Source of the DNA: Actinocatenispora sera
GTDB taxonomy: Bacteria > Actinomycetota > Actinomycetes > Mycobacteriales > Micromonosporaceae
Reading direction: 5' to 3'
Length of the DNA: 64,000 bases
Assembly: GCF_018324685.1 (NCBI RefSeq)
Contig: NZ_AP023354.1
Span: forward strand, 2,790,001 to 2,854,000
In this document: positions 41,659 through 49,835 of the stretch, one piece after another
Position numbering within the stretch: position 1 is the stretch's first letter
Layout of the letters: each line of letters begins with the position of its first letter
The notes under the pieces: generated by a model
Database searches by the model: none
The model's input: the letters and a program-made list of their open reading frames with translations, nothing else
Told to the model about the DNA's origin: nothing
Position numbers and translations under genes: made by a program

Positions 41659-43632
41659 ATGCGTGGTCTACTACGAAGAGCAGTCGGCATCATCGCGGCA
41701 ACCGCCGCCGTACTGTCCATCGGAGCAATTCCGGCCCGGGCCGATACGGGTGGGGCCACGGTCACGGCGCTGGGCGAGCCACTGCACAACCTCGCCGTGT
41801 ACGGAGCCGTCTTCGGCTCGGGCCCAGACGGCCACGACTACGGCTACCTGGTCACCCGCGGAAACCCGGGTGCGCTCAACGTCGTCGACACCGCTACCGG
41901 CAGGTTGACGGCCAGCTTCGAACTGCCCGGCGCGGCCGGCTCCTGGGGCGGCGCGGTCGTCGACGACGGCACCGCGTACATCGCGGCCGACGCCAAGCTG
42001 TTCCGGTACCGGCCGGGCGCGGACCACGTCGAGGACCTCGGCGTACCGCTGCCGGGCGAGACGACCGCCTGGCGTGCGGCGACCGACGGGCGCCGGGTCT
42101 TCGTCGGCACCTATCCCGGCGGGAAGCTCTACTCCTACGACCATGTCACCGGCCGGCTGCGCGACTACGGTCAGGTGGCGGCGGGCGAGCAGTACGTGCG
42201 CAGCGTCGCGGTGGCGCGCGGGAAGGTCTACGCCGGTCTCGGCACGACCGCGAAACTGGTCCAGGTCGACATCGAAACCGGTGCGCGGCAAGAGATCCCG
42301 CTGCCCGAGCAGTACCGCTCGGAGACCTTCGTCTACGACCTCAACGTCGCGCGCGGGCACCTTGTCGCCCGGCTGGCCAACAGCAACCGGATGCTCGTCT
42401 ACGACCTCGGCACCGGCCGGTGGGTGGCCGACCTCGGTACCGGCAAGGGTGTCGACGCCTCACCGGCCGACTCGGCCGGCAACGTCTACTACGTGGCGAG
42501 CGACGGCCGGCTGACCTCCTACAACCTGCGCACCGGTGCGGTACGCGCGACCGGACTGGCCGGCATGGGCACCGCTCGCGGCTTCGGCTGGACCCACCTG
42601 GGTACGAGCGAGTTCCCCGGCCGGACGCTCGTCACCGCCGACATCAGCGCACACCTGACGTACTACAACCCGGCCACCGGCGCGTCGAAGGTGGTGTCCA
42701 CGGAGGTACAGGGGCGGCCGGCGCAGCTGCAGACCCTGCACACCGGCCCGGACGGCACGATCTATGCCAGCGCCTACCCCAGCGGCGGGCTGACCGGCTA
42801 CGACCCGGCCACCGGAACGTTCCAGGAGAACCCGGTGATCGGCCAGGTCGAAGGGTTCGGCACCTGGCGCGGCAAGATCTACGCCGGCGTGTACCCCGGC
42901 GCCCACCTGTACGAGCTCGACCCGTCGTCGCCGGTCGTCAAGGGCAGCAATCCCCGCGAGTTCACCGCGCTGACCTCCGAGCACCAGGACCGGCCGTTCG
43001 CCATCACCGGCGCGGGCGACCGGCTCGCCGTCGGCACGATCCCCGAGTACGGGCAGCTCGGCGGCGCCCTCGCCCTGGTCGATCCGGCCACCGGCACCAA
43101 GAACGTGTACCGCAACGTGGTGCCGGACCAGAGCGTGTCCGCGCTCGCCTACACCGGCGGCCTGATCTACGGCGGCACCAGCGTCTGGGGCGGCCTCGGT
43201 TCGACCCCGACGCAGACCGAGGCGAAACTGTTCGTCTTCGATCCCGCCACCGGTACCAAGGTCTGGGAGGGGGTGCCGCTTCCGGGCGAGAAGGCGATCA
43301 CCAATCTCGTCGTCGGGCCGGACGGGCACCTGTGGGGCGGCACCTCGGGCACGCTGTTCGAGTTCGACCCGGCCAGCCATGCGGTGCTGCGCACCATCGA
43401 GATCGTGCCGTTCGACTGGAACGTGGACCACGTCTGGCGCAGCGTGCACCTTGCCTTCGCGCCGGACGGATCGCTGTGCGGCAACTTCCGCGCCACGATC
43501 GCCTGCGTCGACACCACCACCGGATCGGTGCAGACCCTGGTCACCGACGCCGACGACGTGTGGACGATGGGTTCCGACGGCACCATCTACTTCGGACGGG
43601 GCAGCGAGCTGTACCGGCTCGACCGGTCCTGA
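41659..43632 (+). CDS. Secreted beta-propeller protein
   Basis: This 657-residue protein has a signal peptide (MRGLLRRAVGIIAATAAVLSIGAIPARA) and a body of repeated four-strand blades, with units such as DGTIYASAYPSGGLTGYDPATG, KIYAGVYPGAHLYELDPSS and GHLWGGTSGTLFEFDPAS. The sequence resembles PQQ/WD40-like propellers of seven or more blades but shows no metal or PQQ site I can identify. ATG at 41659 has a GAG-rich site upstream. Divergent LacI gene and tandem operators suggest sugar-linked control; a polysaccharide lyase-like or binding role is only a guess. Confidence 0.75.
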   Translation: MRGLLRRAVGIIAATAAVLSIGAIPARADTGGATVTALGEPLHNLAVYGAVFGSGPDGHDYGYLVTRGNPGALNVVDTATGRLTASFELPGAAGSWGGAVVDDGTAYIAADAKLFRYRPGADHVEDLGVPLPGETTAWRAATDGRRVFVGTYPGGKLYSYDHVTGRLRDYGQVAAGEQYVRSVAVARGKVYAGLGTTAKLVQVDIETGARQEIPLPEQYRSETFVYDLNVARGHLVARLANSNRMLVYDLGTGRWVADLGTGKGVDASPADSAGNVYYVASDGRLTSYNLRTGAVRATGLAGMGTARGFGWTHLGTSEFPGRTLVTADISAHLTYYNPATGASKVVSTEVQGRPAQLQTLHTGPDGTIYASAYPSGGLTGYDPATGTFQENPVIGQVEGFGTWRGKIYAGVYPGAHLYELDPSSPVVKGSNPREFTALTSEHQDRPFAITGAGDRLAVGTIPEYGQLGGALALVDPATGTKNVYRNVVPDQSVSALAYTGGLIYGGTSVWGGLGSTPTQTEAKLFVFDPATGTKVWEGVPLPGEKAITNLVVGPDGHLWGGTSGTLFEFDPASHAVLRTIEIVPFDWNVDHVWRSVHLAFAPDGSLCGNFRATIACVDTTTGSVQTLVTDADDVWTMGSDGTIYFGRGSELYRLDRS

Positions 43633-43680
43633 GCCTGCGCCCCTTTCCTCGACGGCGCAGCGGATCCGCGGCGTCGCCGG

Positions 43681-43722
43681 CTCCCCCCACCCGTGGCCGG
43701 AAGTTCCCACTGGGTGGGGGAG
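43681..43722 (+). terminator. Strong stem-loop after the beta-propeller gene
   Basis: CTCCCCCCACCC (43681-43692) pairs with GGGTGGGGGAG (43712-43722) with a single bulged C, 49 bp after the stop codon. Confidence 0.7.
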
Positions 43723-43838
43723 TCGGCGGCTGGCGTCGCCAGGTGGCGAGACCGGGTTGCGCGGGCGGATGCGTTGCGGCGCAGGCGGATTCTGGGATTG
43801 TCAGCCGCCCGGCCGCCCGGCCACCCAGCCGCCAGCCG

Positions 43839-44060
43839 TTACGCGGACAGACCCGCCTCGACCGCGTCGAGGATCGCCGTACCGTTGTGCTCGGCCCAGC
43901 TGGTGAGCAGTTCGATCGCGGGGATGAGCGTGGTGCCGAGCGCGGTGAGCCGGTACTCGACCCGTGGGGGTACCTCGGCGTAGGCACGGCGGTCGACCAG
44001 GCCGTGGCCGGCGAGCCGGCGCAGCGTCTGGGTCAGCATCTTGCGGGAGATCCCGCCGAT
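43839..44060 (-). pseudogene. 5'-truncated HxlR family regulator
   Basis: The readable part, GGISRKMLTQTLRRLAGHGLVDRR then AYAEVPPRVEYRLTALG and a C-terminal helix, is the second half of an HxlR winged helix (recognition helix, wing and last helix). The first 40 or so residues, with the start and first DNA-binding helix, are missing: the match ends at about 44060, where sequence of an oxidoreductase in the other direction begins. It cannot give a normal HxlR protein. The paired damage of its divergent neighbour points to one deletion. Confidence 0.85.
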
Positions 44061-44065
44061 GATGG

Positions 44066-44536
44066 GTGGGGCACGTGGCGATCCAGCTGGCCAAGTGGCG
44101 CGGCGCGCACGTGATCACCACGGTCAGCGCCGACAAGCGGGAGTTCGTCGCCGAGCTGGGTGCCGACGAGACCATCGACTACCGGCAGCGCGACTTCACC
44201 GAAGCCGCCAAGGATGTTGACGTGGTGCTCGACACGGTGGGCGGCGACTACGGGGAACGGTCCCTGCGGGTGCTTCGTTCCGGCGGGCTTCTGGTGACCG
44301 CGGTCGATCGCACCAACCGCGAGCTGGCTGCCAAGGCTCGGGCCGCCGGTACGCGCTTCGCCGGTGTCGCCGTGGACCCCGACCCGGTGGCGCTGCAGCA
44401 CCTGGCCGACCTCGCCGAACAGGGAAAGCTGCGGGTCCACGTGCAGCGAACCTTCCCCCTGGACCAGGCGGTCGCGGCGCACGAGCTGCTCGACGGCGGC
44501 CACGTACAGGGCAAGCTCGCAATCGTGCTCGGTTAG
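44066..44536 (+). pseudogene. 5'-truncated zinc-type alcohol dehydrogenase-like oxidoreductase
   Basis: The remaining 156 residues are the C-terminal half of a quinone oxidoreductase-type enzyme, starting inside the cofactor loop (VGHVAIQLAKWRGAHVITT) and running to the family end (DGGHVQGKLAIVLG). About 150 N-terminal residues, with the substrate domain, are gone. A GTG at 44066 could start translation of a fragment, but a working enzyme is unlikely. It faces away from the HxlR remnant; such divergent regulator-enzyme pairs are common. Confidence 0.87.
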
Positions 44537-44664
44537 TCCCCGGGCGCCCGATCAGCCCAGGCGGCGCCACCGGACGGCGCTCGACGACCGGCAGCGAGTC
44601 GAACCGACTCGTCGCCCGCGGCGCTGCCGGGCGCGGGGCGGAGCCGGTCCGGGCCGGGCCGGTG

Positions 44665-45081
44665 TCAGCGGAACAGGGGGAGTGCGCCGACGAGCTTGTC
44701 GATCTGCTTGCGAGGGCCGTACAGGCCGATGCCGACGCTGGCCAGATCGGCGGTCGCGGTGGCGGTCATCTTCTCGGCGTACTCGTCGTAGGTGCGGCAG
44801 CTCTGGGCCAGCGCGCTGAAGTTGACGAGGAACGTCTCGTCCTGGGCTGCCGCCGCCTGCACGATGGTGCGTACCCGGTCGCTCGGCGCGGTCAGGATCG
44901 GCAGCGGGATGTGGATGATGCCGGCGTGCACGACGCCGTCGGCATCCTTCACGTCCGCCCCGATGAGCCCCTCCACGCGGTGTCCCAGGGTCGCGGCGAG
45001 CACGCTCGCCGCATTGACCGCGAGCCCGGTCGGCAGCTCGTCGCTGACCACGATCGCGCACTTGTCTCCGAGCCGTCCTGC
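44665..45081 (-). CDS. DUF2000 family protein
   Basis: This 138-residue protein fits DUF2000: KCAIVVSDELPTGLAVNAASVLAATLGHRVEGLIGADVKDADG and HIPLPILTAPSDRVRTIVQAA, with FSALAQSCRTYDEYAEKM later, a fold like peptidyl-tRNA hydrolase 2 but without known activity. The GTG at 45081 has GGAGGAGAG just upstream, better than the ATG 45 bp earlier. It is divergent from an Lrp-type regulator, a pairing often seen for this family, and the spacer carries inverted repeats. Confidence 0.83.
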   Translation of the reverse strand, partial: AGRLGDKCAIVVSDELPTGLAVNAASVLAATLGHRVEGLIGADVKDADGVVHAGIIHIPLPILTAPSDRVRTIVQAAAAQDETFLVNFSALAQSCRTYDEYAEKMTATATADLASVGIGLYGPRKQIDKLVGALPLFR

Positions 45082-45135
45082 CACGTGTCTCTCCTCCGTC
45101 GCCGTCAACGACGCCCAACGTAGCAAGGCCTGCGG

Positions 45136-45183
45136 AAGTTTCGACTAGAATCCGTGTCGGATTTGGCCTGGTGGTAGAAACTT
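45136..45183. promoter_or_regulatory. Inverted repeats in the DUF2000/Lrp spacer
   Basis: AAGTTTC (45136-45142) is the complement of GAAACTT (45177-45183), and between them lies ATCCGTGTCGGAT (45150-45162), a perfect 5-bp-arm palindrome. The set fills the centre of the divergent promoter region and suits multimeric Lrp-type binding. Confidence 0.55.
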
Positions 45184-45204
45184 CGAATCATTCACGGAGG
45201 ACCG

Positions 45205-45690
45205 GTGCCTGGGACGGGGTTGGACGAACTGGATACGGCCTTGCTGACGCTCCTGCAGCAGGACGGCCGGCTCAGCAACAAGGAACTGGCGGCCCGCCTG
45301 CACGTGGCACAGTCCACCTGCCTGGAACGCATCCGCCGGCTGAGCAGGCGCGGCATCCTGCGCGGCCAGCATGCCGAGGTGGACCTGGGAAAGCTCGGCC
45401 GCGGCACCCAGGCCATGGTCGCCGTGCAGCTGCGCCCGCCGGACCGCGCGGTGATCGAGTCGTTCCAGGCGTTCGTGGCGAGCCTGCCCGAGGTGCTGTC
45501 GTACTTCGTCATGGCCGGCAACGACGACTTCCTGCTGCACGTCGCGGTCGCCGACAACGAGCAGCTCAGCGCGTTCATCCTGGACCGGCTCACCCAACGG
45601 CGCGAGATCGTGCACGTGCGCACCTCGGTGATCTTCAGCCACGTCCGCCGCCCGGTCGTCCTTCCCTTGCCGGTCGGCCGCGATGCGTGA
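45205..45690 (+). CDS. Lrp/AsnC family transcriptional regulator
   Basis: This 161-residue regulator has the Lrp helix-turn-helix (LDELDTALLTLLQQDGRLSNKELAARLHVAQSTCLERIRRLSRRGILRG) and a RAM domain (about 70-150: VMAGNDDFLLHVAVADNEQLSAFIL), which binds amino acids or similar ligands and forms octamers. GTG at 45205 follows CGGAGG. It is divergent from DUF2000 and probably controls it and itself through the spacer repeats. Confidence 0.88.
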   Translation: MPGTGLDELDTALLTLLQQDGRLSNKELAARLHVAQSTCLERIRRLSRRGILRGQHAEVDLGKLGRGTQAMVAVQLRPPDRAVIESFQAFVASLPEVLSYFVMAGNDDFLLHVAVADNEQLSAFILDRLTQRREIVHVRTSVIFSHVRRPVVLPLPVGRDA

Positions 45691-45700
45691 ACCGAGGTAC

Positions 45701-45750
45701 GCACCGGGCCGGCCGCCGCACGCTGGTGGCATGCTGCGGCCGGCCCGTGC
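45701..45750. terminator. Bidirectional stem-loop terminator
   Basis: GCACCGGGCCGGCCGC (45701-45716) pairs with GCGGCCGGCCCGTGC (45736-45750) with one bulged base. It lies between the convergent stops of the Lrp gene (45690) and the CsbD gene (45774). Confidence 0.75.
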
Positions 45751-45773
45751 CCGGTCGGTTGGCGCGACCCGCG

Positions 45774-45947
45774 TCAGTCGCGGAAGGCGTCCTTGATCTT
45801 CTCGCCCGCCTGCTTGATGTCGCCCTTGGCCTTCTTGCCCTTGCCCTCGGCCTGCCACTGCTCGTTGTCGGTGGCGTCGCCGAGCTTCTCCTTCGCCTTA
45901 CCGGCCATCTCGTCCTTCTTGTTGGCCATCTTGTCGTCGCTGGCCAT
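45774..45947 (-). CDS. CsbD family stress protein
   Basis: This 57-residue, highly charged protein has the CsbD pattern: KMANKKDEMAGKAKEKLGDATDNEQ, then AEGKGKKAKGDIKQAGEKIKDAF. Such proteins are unstructured or helical, very abundant under general stress, and of unknown mechanism. The ATG at 45947 has a GGGGGG stretch upstream in place of a clean ribosome site. It stands alone. Confidence 0.87.
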   Translation of the reverse strand: MASDDKMANKKDEMAGKAKEKLGDATDNEQWQAEGKGKKAKGDIKQAGEKIKDAFRD

Positions 45948-46301
45948 GAGAAACCCCCCACATGGTCTCGTGTCCTCGGGCGCTGTGGCCCCACCAATCA
46001 GGTTCCCCGTGCGCGGCTCGCCAAACCCGGCACCGCACGCGGGAACGGAGCACCGTTGATCTGGCCCGGGCCGGTCGCGAGGTGACAGGGGCGAAACATC
46101 CGGACGGCGCCAGCCTGCTGGCTGCTCAGGGACTCGGATCAGCCCACGGACTTCCACCCGGTCCGACTCCTCTCGATCACGACCGGAAAGAAAGGGGCGT
46201 GGCTGGTCTCGCCAGTCGCGGGGGCAAAGCGTCATGCTTCTAAGGTCCGGTCGAGGGTGGCTCAACGTGAGCTCGACACCGAACCCCGCCAGGAGGCGAC
46301 C
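45948..46301. other. 354-bp divergent spacer
   Basis: It lies between CsbD (minus) and the membrane protein at 46302 (plus). Apart from a short C run before CsbD, no gene, repeat or clear palindrome was recognised. Confidence 0.4.
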
Positions 46302-47330
46302 GTGGTCACCGAGCCCCTCGACATCCCCGACCCGCCCGCAGACCCCGACGAGCTTGCGCCGACCGCGCCGTGGCCGTCGTGGACCAGCCGCGACCGGTAC
46401 CACGCGGCGCTGGCCCACGCTCTGCGCGCCGGGGTCACCGAGGACGACCTCGACGATCTGTGGGTCGACATCCGTACCCCCTACACCCGATCGCTGTTGG
46501 CGATCCTCGCCAACCAGACGCTCGTCATGGCGCTGATGCTCGGCCTCGGAACACTGATCGGGCAGCTGATCCAGCACCCGCAGGCGCGTACCCCTTCTGC
46601 CCTTGACCCCGGCGCGGCGCGCCTGATCGTCGGCGCGGTGCTCGCGGCCGTGGTTGCGGCGTTGGTGCGGTGGATCAACAGCATCGTCGAGAACCGGCTG
46701 CGTGCCCGGCGCGGGTATCCGCCACGGGTCCGCGGATCCCGGCCGCCGTGGAAGGTTCTGCGGCTGGCCGTCTGGTTCTCCCTGGTACACGCCGCGCAGA
46801 TCGCTGCCGCAGCCCGCGACGGGGTCCGGCTGACCGAGCCGACGCTCAGGGCGGTACGGCGGCTGCGGAACGCGGCGGATGCTGTCGACGCCGACCTCGC
46901 CCGCAGCCTGCGGCTCCCGTCTCCGCGGCGGCAGGAGGAACACACTGCGGCAGCGTTGGCCCGCCACCTTCGCGACCTGGCCGACCGGATGCTCGGATCG
47001 GATCTCGAACGGGCGGCTGGGGTCGCCGACGGTCTCGCCGCGCTCTTACCGTTGGTTGGCAGCGAGGTCGCCTGGTTGGGGTTCGCCCACGACGGCAGCG
47101 CAGAGCCCGGCCTGCCGGGCTGGCGTCGGCACCGACGGGCGATCGAGCTCGGCGCCGCCGGCGTGCTGCTCACCGCGACGGTCGTCCTGTCGCTGACTCA
47201 CCTGCCGGCCGCCTCGATCGTGTGCGCGGTGCTGTCCGCCGCGGTCGCCGGCGGTCGGCCCGCCGTCGAGTCGATCGCGCAGACCTGGGCGCGCCCGCCG
47301 GAGACACCGTCCGACGGCGCCGCCACCTGA
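46302..47330 (+). CDS. Membrane protein of unknown function
   Basis: I do not recognise this family. The 342-residue protein has an acidic Pro-rich N-terminus, two membrane segments near residues 70-90 and 105-122, a large charged cytosolic helical part (about 125-275: SIVENRLRARRGYPP; ARHLRDLADRMLGSDLERAAGV) and a second pair of membrane segments near the end. GTG at 46302 is chosen for the AGGAGG 7 nt upstream; an in-frame GTG at 46257 has none. It converges on the ABC permease with 10 bp between stops. Its role is not known. Confidence 0.7.
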   Translation: MVTEPLDIPDPPADPDELAPTAPWPSWTSRDRYHAALAHALRAGVTEDDLDDLWVDIRTPYTRSLLAILANQTLVMALMLGLGTLIGQLIQHPQARTPSALDPGAARLIVGAVLAAVVAALVRWINSIVENRLRARRGYPPRVRGSRPPWKVLRLAVWFSLVHAAQIAAAARDGVRLTEPTLRAVRRLRNAADAVDADLARSLRLPSPRRQEEHTAAALARHLRDLADRMLGSDLERAAGVADGLAALLPLVGSEVAWLGFAHDGSAEPGLPGWRRHRRAIELGAAGVLLTATVVLSLTHLPAASIVCAVLSAAVAGGRPAVESIAQTWARPPETPSDGAAT

Positions 47331-47340
47331 TGCGATGCCG

Positions 47341-48378
47341 CTACCGGATCGTGAGCCTGCCGAGCCACCGCAGGGTGAGAAGTCCGAGCGCGACGGCGAG
47401 CACTGTCAGGCCGGCACCTTCGATGGTCTGGAACATCCAGAGGCGGCTTGCGGGCTGGTAGGTCTGCCAGATGCTGGCATGGTGCGCGGTGAGCCAGCGC
47501 TCGATCTGGTGCGGCGTCATGTTTGCCATGCGGGGAAAGATCGGGTTGGTGTCCTCGTCGAGGCGGGTACCGTGCCCGTCGACGATCCAGCGATGCAGCA
47601 CCAGGTTGCCGCGCTGTGGACTGCTCTCGGGCACCGACACCGCGGAGGTGACCGGGAACAGGGCCAGCACCCGGGGCCGTACCAGCCAGGGAACGAGGAT
47701 CGCCGGGATCGCGTAGGCGATCCCGGTGGCGGCCATCGCCGCGACGGTGCGGCGTAGCACCGCTCCGCTGAGGACACCGAGGCCGAACCCGAACAGGCTC
47801 CAGCCGGCCAGGCTACCGGCGCCCAGGTCGAAGGCCGGCGCGGTCCACCGTCCGCCGGGCACGTCCACGAAGTCGAACAGCTGGTACCACCAGGAGAACA
47901 CCGCTCCGAGAGCGACGGTGGCGGCACAGACGACCGCCGCGAGAAGCACCATCTTGGCGGCAACCAACCGATGGCGGCCGACGCCCTGCGTCCACGCGAA
48001 CCGGACCGTGCCGGTTTCGAACTCGCGCGCGAGCAACGGCGCGCCGACGAACATGCCGATCAGCGGTGGCACGAGATGCAGCCCGTACACCACGAAGTCG
48101 GCGAGGGAGGCAGGTGGCCGGCCCGCGAACACCGACAGCTGGCTGCCGCAGCGACCGCCGTGGCCCGCGTTGCCGATGAGGTCTCGGCAGCGGTCCAGCC
48201 CCATCGCATGCCAGGTGACGCGCATGCTCCGCCCGGTGAGTACCAGTACGCACGCGGCGGTGGCCAGCACGATGACCAGCGCGATCAGCATCGCCCGGTG
48301 TTGTCGCCAGGCCACCCAGATCAGCCGACGCCACGGCGCCGATCCGGTGGCCGGTCGCCCTGTCATCGCAGCGCTCAC
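47341..48378 (-). CDS. ABC transporter permease, YtrC/D-like
   Basis: This 345-residue membrane protein has an N-terminal anchor (WRRLIWVAWRQHRAMLIALVIV), a large outside loop with two Cys (DRCRDLIG; GGRCGSQLS) that may form a disulfide, a coupling segment REFETGTVRFAWTQGVGRHRLVAAKM and four more membrane segments. It is last of the GntR-ABC operon, overlapping the ATPase stop by 4 bp (GTGA). Systems of this order answer cell-wall antibiotics in Gram-positive bacteria; the role here is inferred from order alone. Confidence 0.85.
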   Translation of the reverse strand: MSAAMTGRPATGSAPWRRLIWVAWRQHRAMLIALVIVLATAACVLVLTGRSMRVTWHAMGLDRCRDLIGNAGHGGRCGSQLSVFAGRPPASLADFVVYGLHLVPPLIGMFVGAPLLAREFETGTVRFAWTQGVGRHRLVAAKMVLLAAVVCAATVALGAVFSWWYQLFDFVDVPGGRWTAPAFDLGAGSLAGWSLFGFGLGVLSGAVLRRTVAAMAATGIAYAIPAILVPWLVRPRVLALFPVTSAVSVPESSPQRGNLVLHRWIVDGHGTRLDEDTNPIFPRMANMTPHQIERWLTAHHASIWQTYQPASRLWMFQTIEGAGLTVLAVALGLLTLRWLGRLTIR

Positions 48379-49289
48379 GCCGGTACCTCCCGGCTCTCGG
48401 TGGCACCCGACGGCCCGGGAAGTGCCGTGGCGTCTGGATGCCGCAGGTAGGCCAGCACCAGCTCCTCCACGCCGACCGGCTCGGCGCGGAATCCCGCTTC
48501 GGCCGCCGGCCGTGGGTCGCCGCCGCAGCGGGCCAGCAGCCGAGTCTGCTGATCCGCGCGCTGGGCGGAGATGATCGGCAGCTCGGCGGGTAGCAGGTCG
48601 ACGTGGTCGGTGGGGCCGACGAGCATCCGGTGCCCGGCCACCAGGGTGTCGGTCTCCCCGGCTACCTGCACATGCCCCTCGGAGAGCACGACCAGGTAGT
48701 CGGCCACCCGGTCCAGCTCGGCGAGCACGTGCGAGGAGAACACCACGGAGATGCCGTCGGTGGCCACCGCCTCCAGTACCGCGGCCAGGAACTCGTGGCG
48801 GGCCAACGGATCCAGCCGGGCCAGCGGTTCGTCGAGGATCAACAGCTCGGGCCGGCGGGCGAGCGCCACGGTGACCGCGATCTGCGCCTGCTTGCCGCTG
48901 GACAGGGCGCCGAGCTTTGCCGAAGGGGGTATCGCCAGCTCCGCGACGCGCCGCCGCGCCCACTGGTGGTCCCAGCGATGGTTGAGGTGGGCCGCCAGTC
49001 GCAGCGTGTCGGCCACCGACAGCTGCCGGTACAACGGTGCGTCCTGGGCGACGAACGCCACCCGGGACAGGGCCGGGATCGACCCCGGCGCGACTCCACC
49101 CAGTACCGACAATCGGCCGGCGCTTGGCACCCGCAGGCCCACCACCAGCTCCAGCAACGTGGTCTTGCCGGATCCGTTGGGGCCGACCAGAGCCACCACG
49201 TGACCGGCCGGGATGGCCAGCGTGCAGTCGCGCAGGGCCCAGATCCGGCGGTACCGCCGGCCCAGGCCGGCACACTCGATGATGTTCAT
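48375..49289 (-). CDS. ABC transporter ATP-binding protein, YtrB-like
   Basis: This 304-residue ATPase has Walker A VGPNGSGKTTLLEL, a signature region LSSGKQAQIAVTVALAR (SSGKQ in place of SGGQ), Walker B LLILDEPLARLDP and switch FSSHVLAELDRVADYLVV. The signature variant is found in some GntR-linked transporters. ATG at 49289 overlaps the GntR stop by 4 bp. It energises the permease encoded next. Confidence 0.88.
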   Translation of the reverse strand: MNIIECAGLGRRYRRIWALRDCTLAIPAGHVVALVGPNGSGKTTLLELVVGLRVPSAGRLSVLGGVAPGSIPALSRVAFVAQDAPLYRQLSVADTLRLAAHLNHRWDHQWARRRVAELAIPPSAKLGALSSGKQAQIAVTVALARRPELLILDEPLARLDPLARHEFLAAVLEAVATDGISVVFSSHVLAELDRVADYLVVLSEGHVQVAGETDTLVAGHRMLVGPTDHVDLLPAELPIISAQRADQQTRLLARCGGDPRPAAEAGFRAEPVGVEELVLAYLRHPDATALPGPSGATESREVPA

Positions 49290-49774
49290 GCCACCACGCC
49301 GCCCCGCCCCCGACGCCGCGGACGAGCAGCCGTCGGTTGGGCGTAGAACTCCCGTGTCGCGGTGGCGAACAGCGCGTTCGTGGTCTGCTCGTCCAGGCCG
49401 ACGGACTGCGTCGAACGCAGCCACGCCACCAGTTGCTGCCGGAGCCGGTCGAGTTCGGCCAGGCCGACCGCGCCGGGCGTGCCGTCCACGAACGTACCCA
49501 GCCCCGGCCGTCCGGACGCGATCCCCAGATGCTCCAACTCCTTGTACGCCTTGAGCACCGTGTTCGGGTTGATCGCCAGGTCGGCCACCACGTCCTTGAC
49601 CCGTGGAAGCTGATCGCCCCGCCGCAGATAGCCCAGCCGCAGCGCCTGCTGCACCTGCTGCACCACCTGCAGATACGGAGGGACGCCGCTGGCCGGGTCG
49701 AGGCGGAACCGGATCGCCGCCCGGCTCGCCTCGGCGCCGTGCTCCGGATCACCGCGATCTTTATCTATTCCCAT
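49286..49774 (-). CDS. GntR family regulator, YtrA type
   Basis: This 162-residue regulator has a GntR winged helix (VPPYLQVVQQVQQALRLGYLRRGDQLPRVKDVVADLAINPNTVLKAYKELEHLGI) and only a short C-terminal helix part, as in the YtrA subfamily, with GTFVDG after the wing. It is first in the operon with the ABC genes and thus likely represses it. Just upstream, the AT-rich stretch ACTATATAACC runs almost into the ATG at 49774, so the transcript is short-leadered or leaderless and a repressor site probably overlaps it. Confidence 0.87.
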   Translation of the reverse strand: MGIDKDRGDPEHGAEASRAAIRFRLDPASGVPPYLQVVQQVQQALRLGYLRRGDQLPRVKDVVADLAINPNTVLKAYKELEHLGIASGRPGLGTFVDGTPGAVGLAELDRLRQQLVAWLRSTQSVGLDEQTTNALFATATREFYAQPTAARPRRRGRGGVVA

Positions 49775-49835
49775 GGTTATATAGTACTGCCCGGCTGGGC
49801 CCCGCTTCCAGACGACCGAGAAGATTGGGGCAACC

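Noticed and set aside
40593-44114. A plus-strand open frame over 3.5 kb
   Set aside because: It crosses the LacI gene on the other strand and the beta-propeller gene in another frame, and its product is low-complexity.
44066-44536. Intact small oxidoreductase starting at GTG 44066
   Set aside because: The protein would begin inside the cofactor loop and lack the whole N-terminal domain, so it is treated as a remnant.
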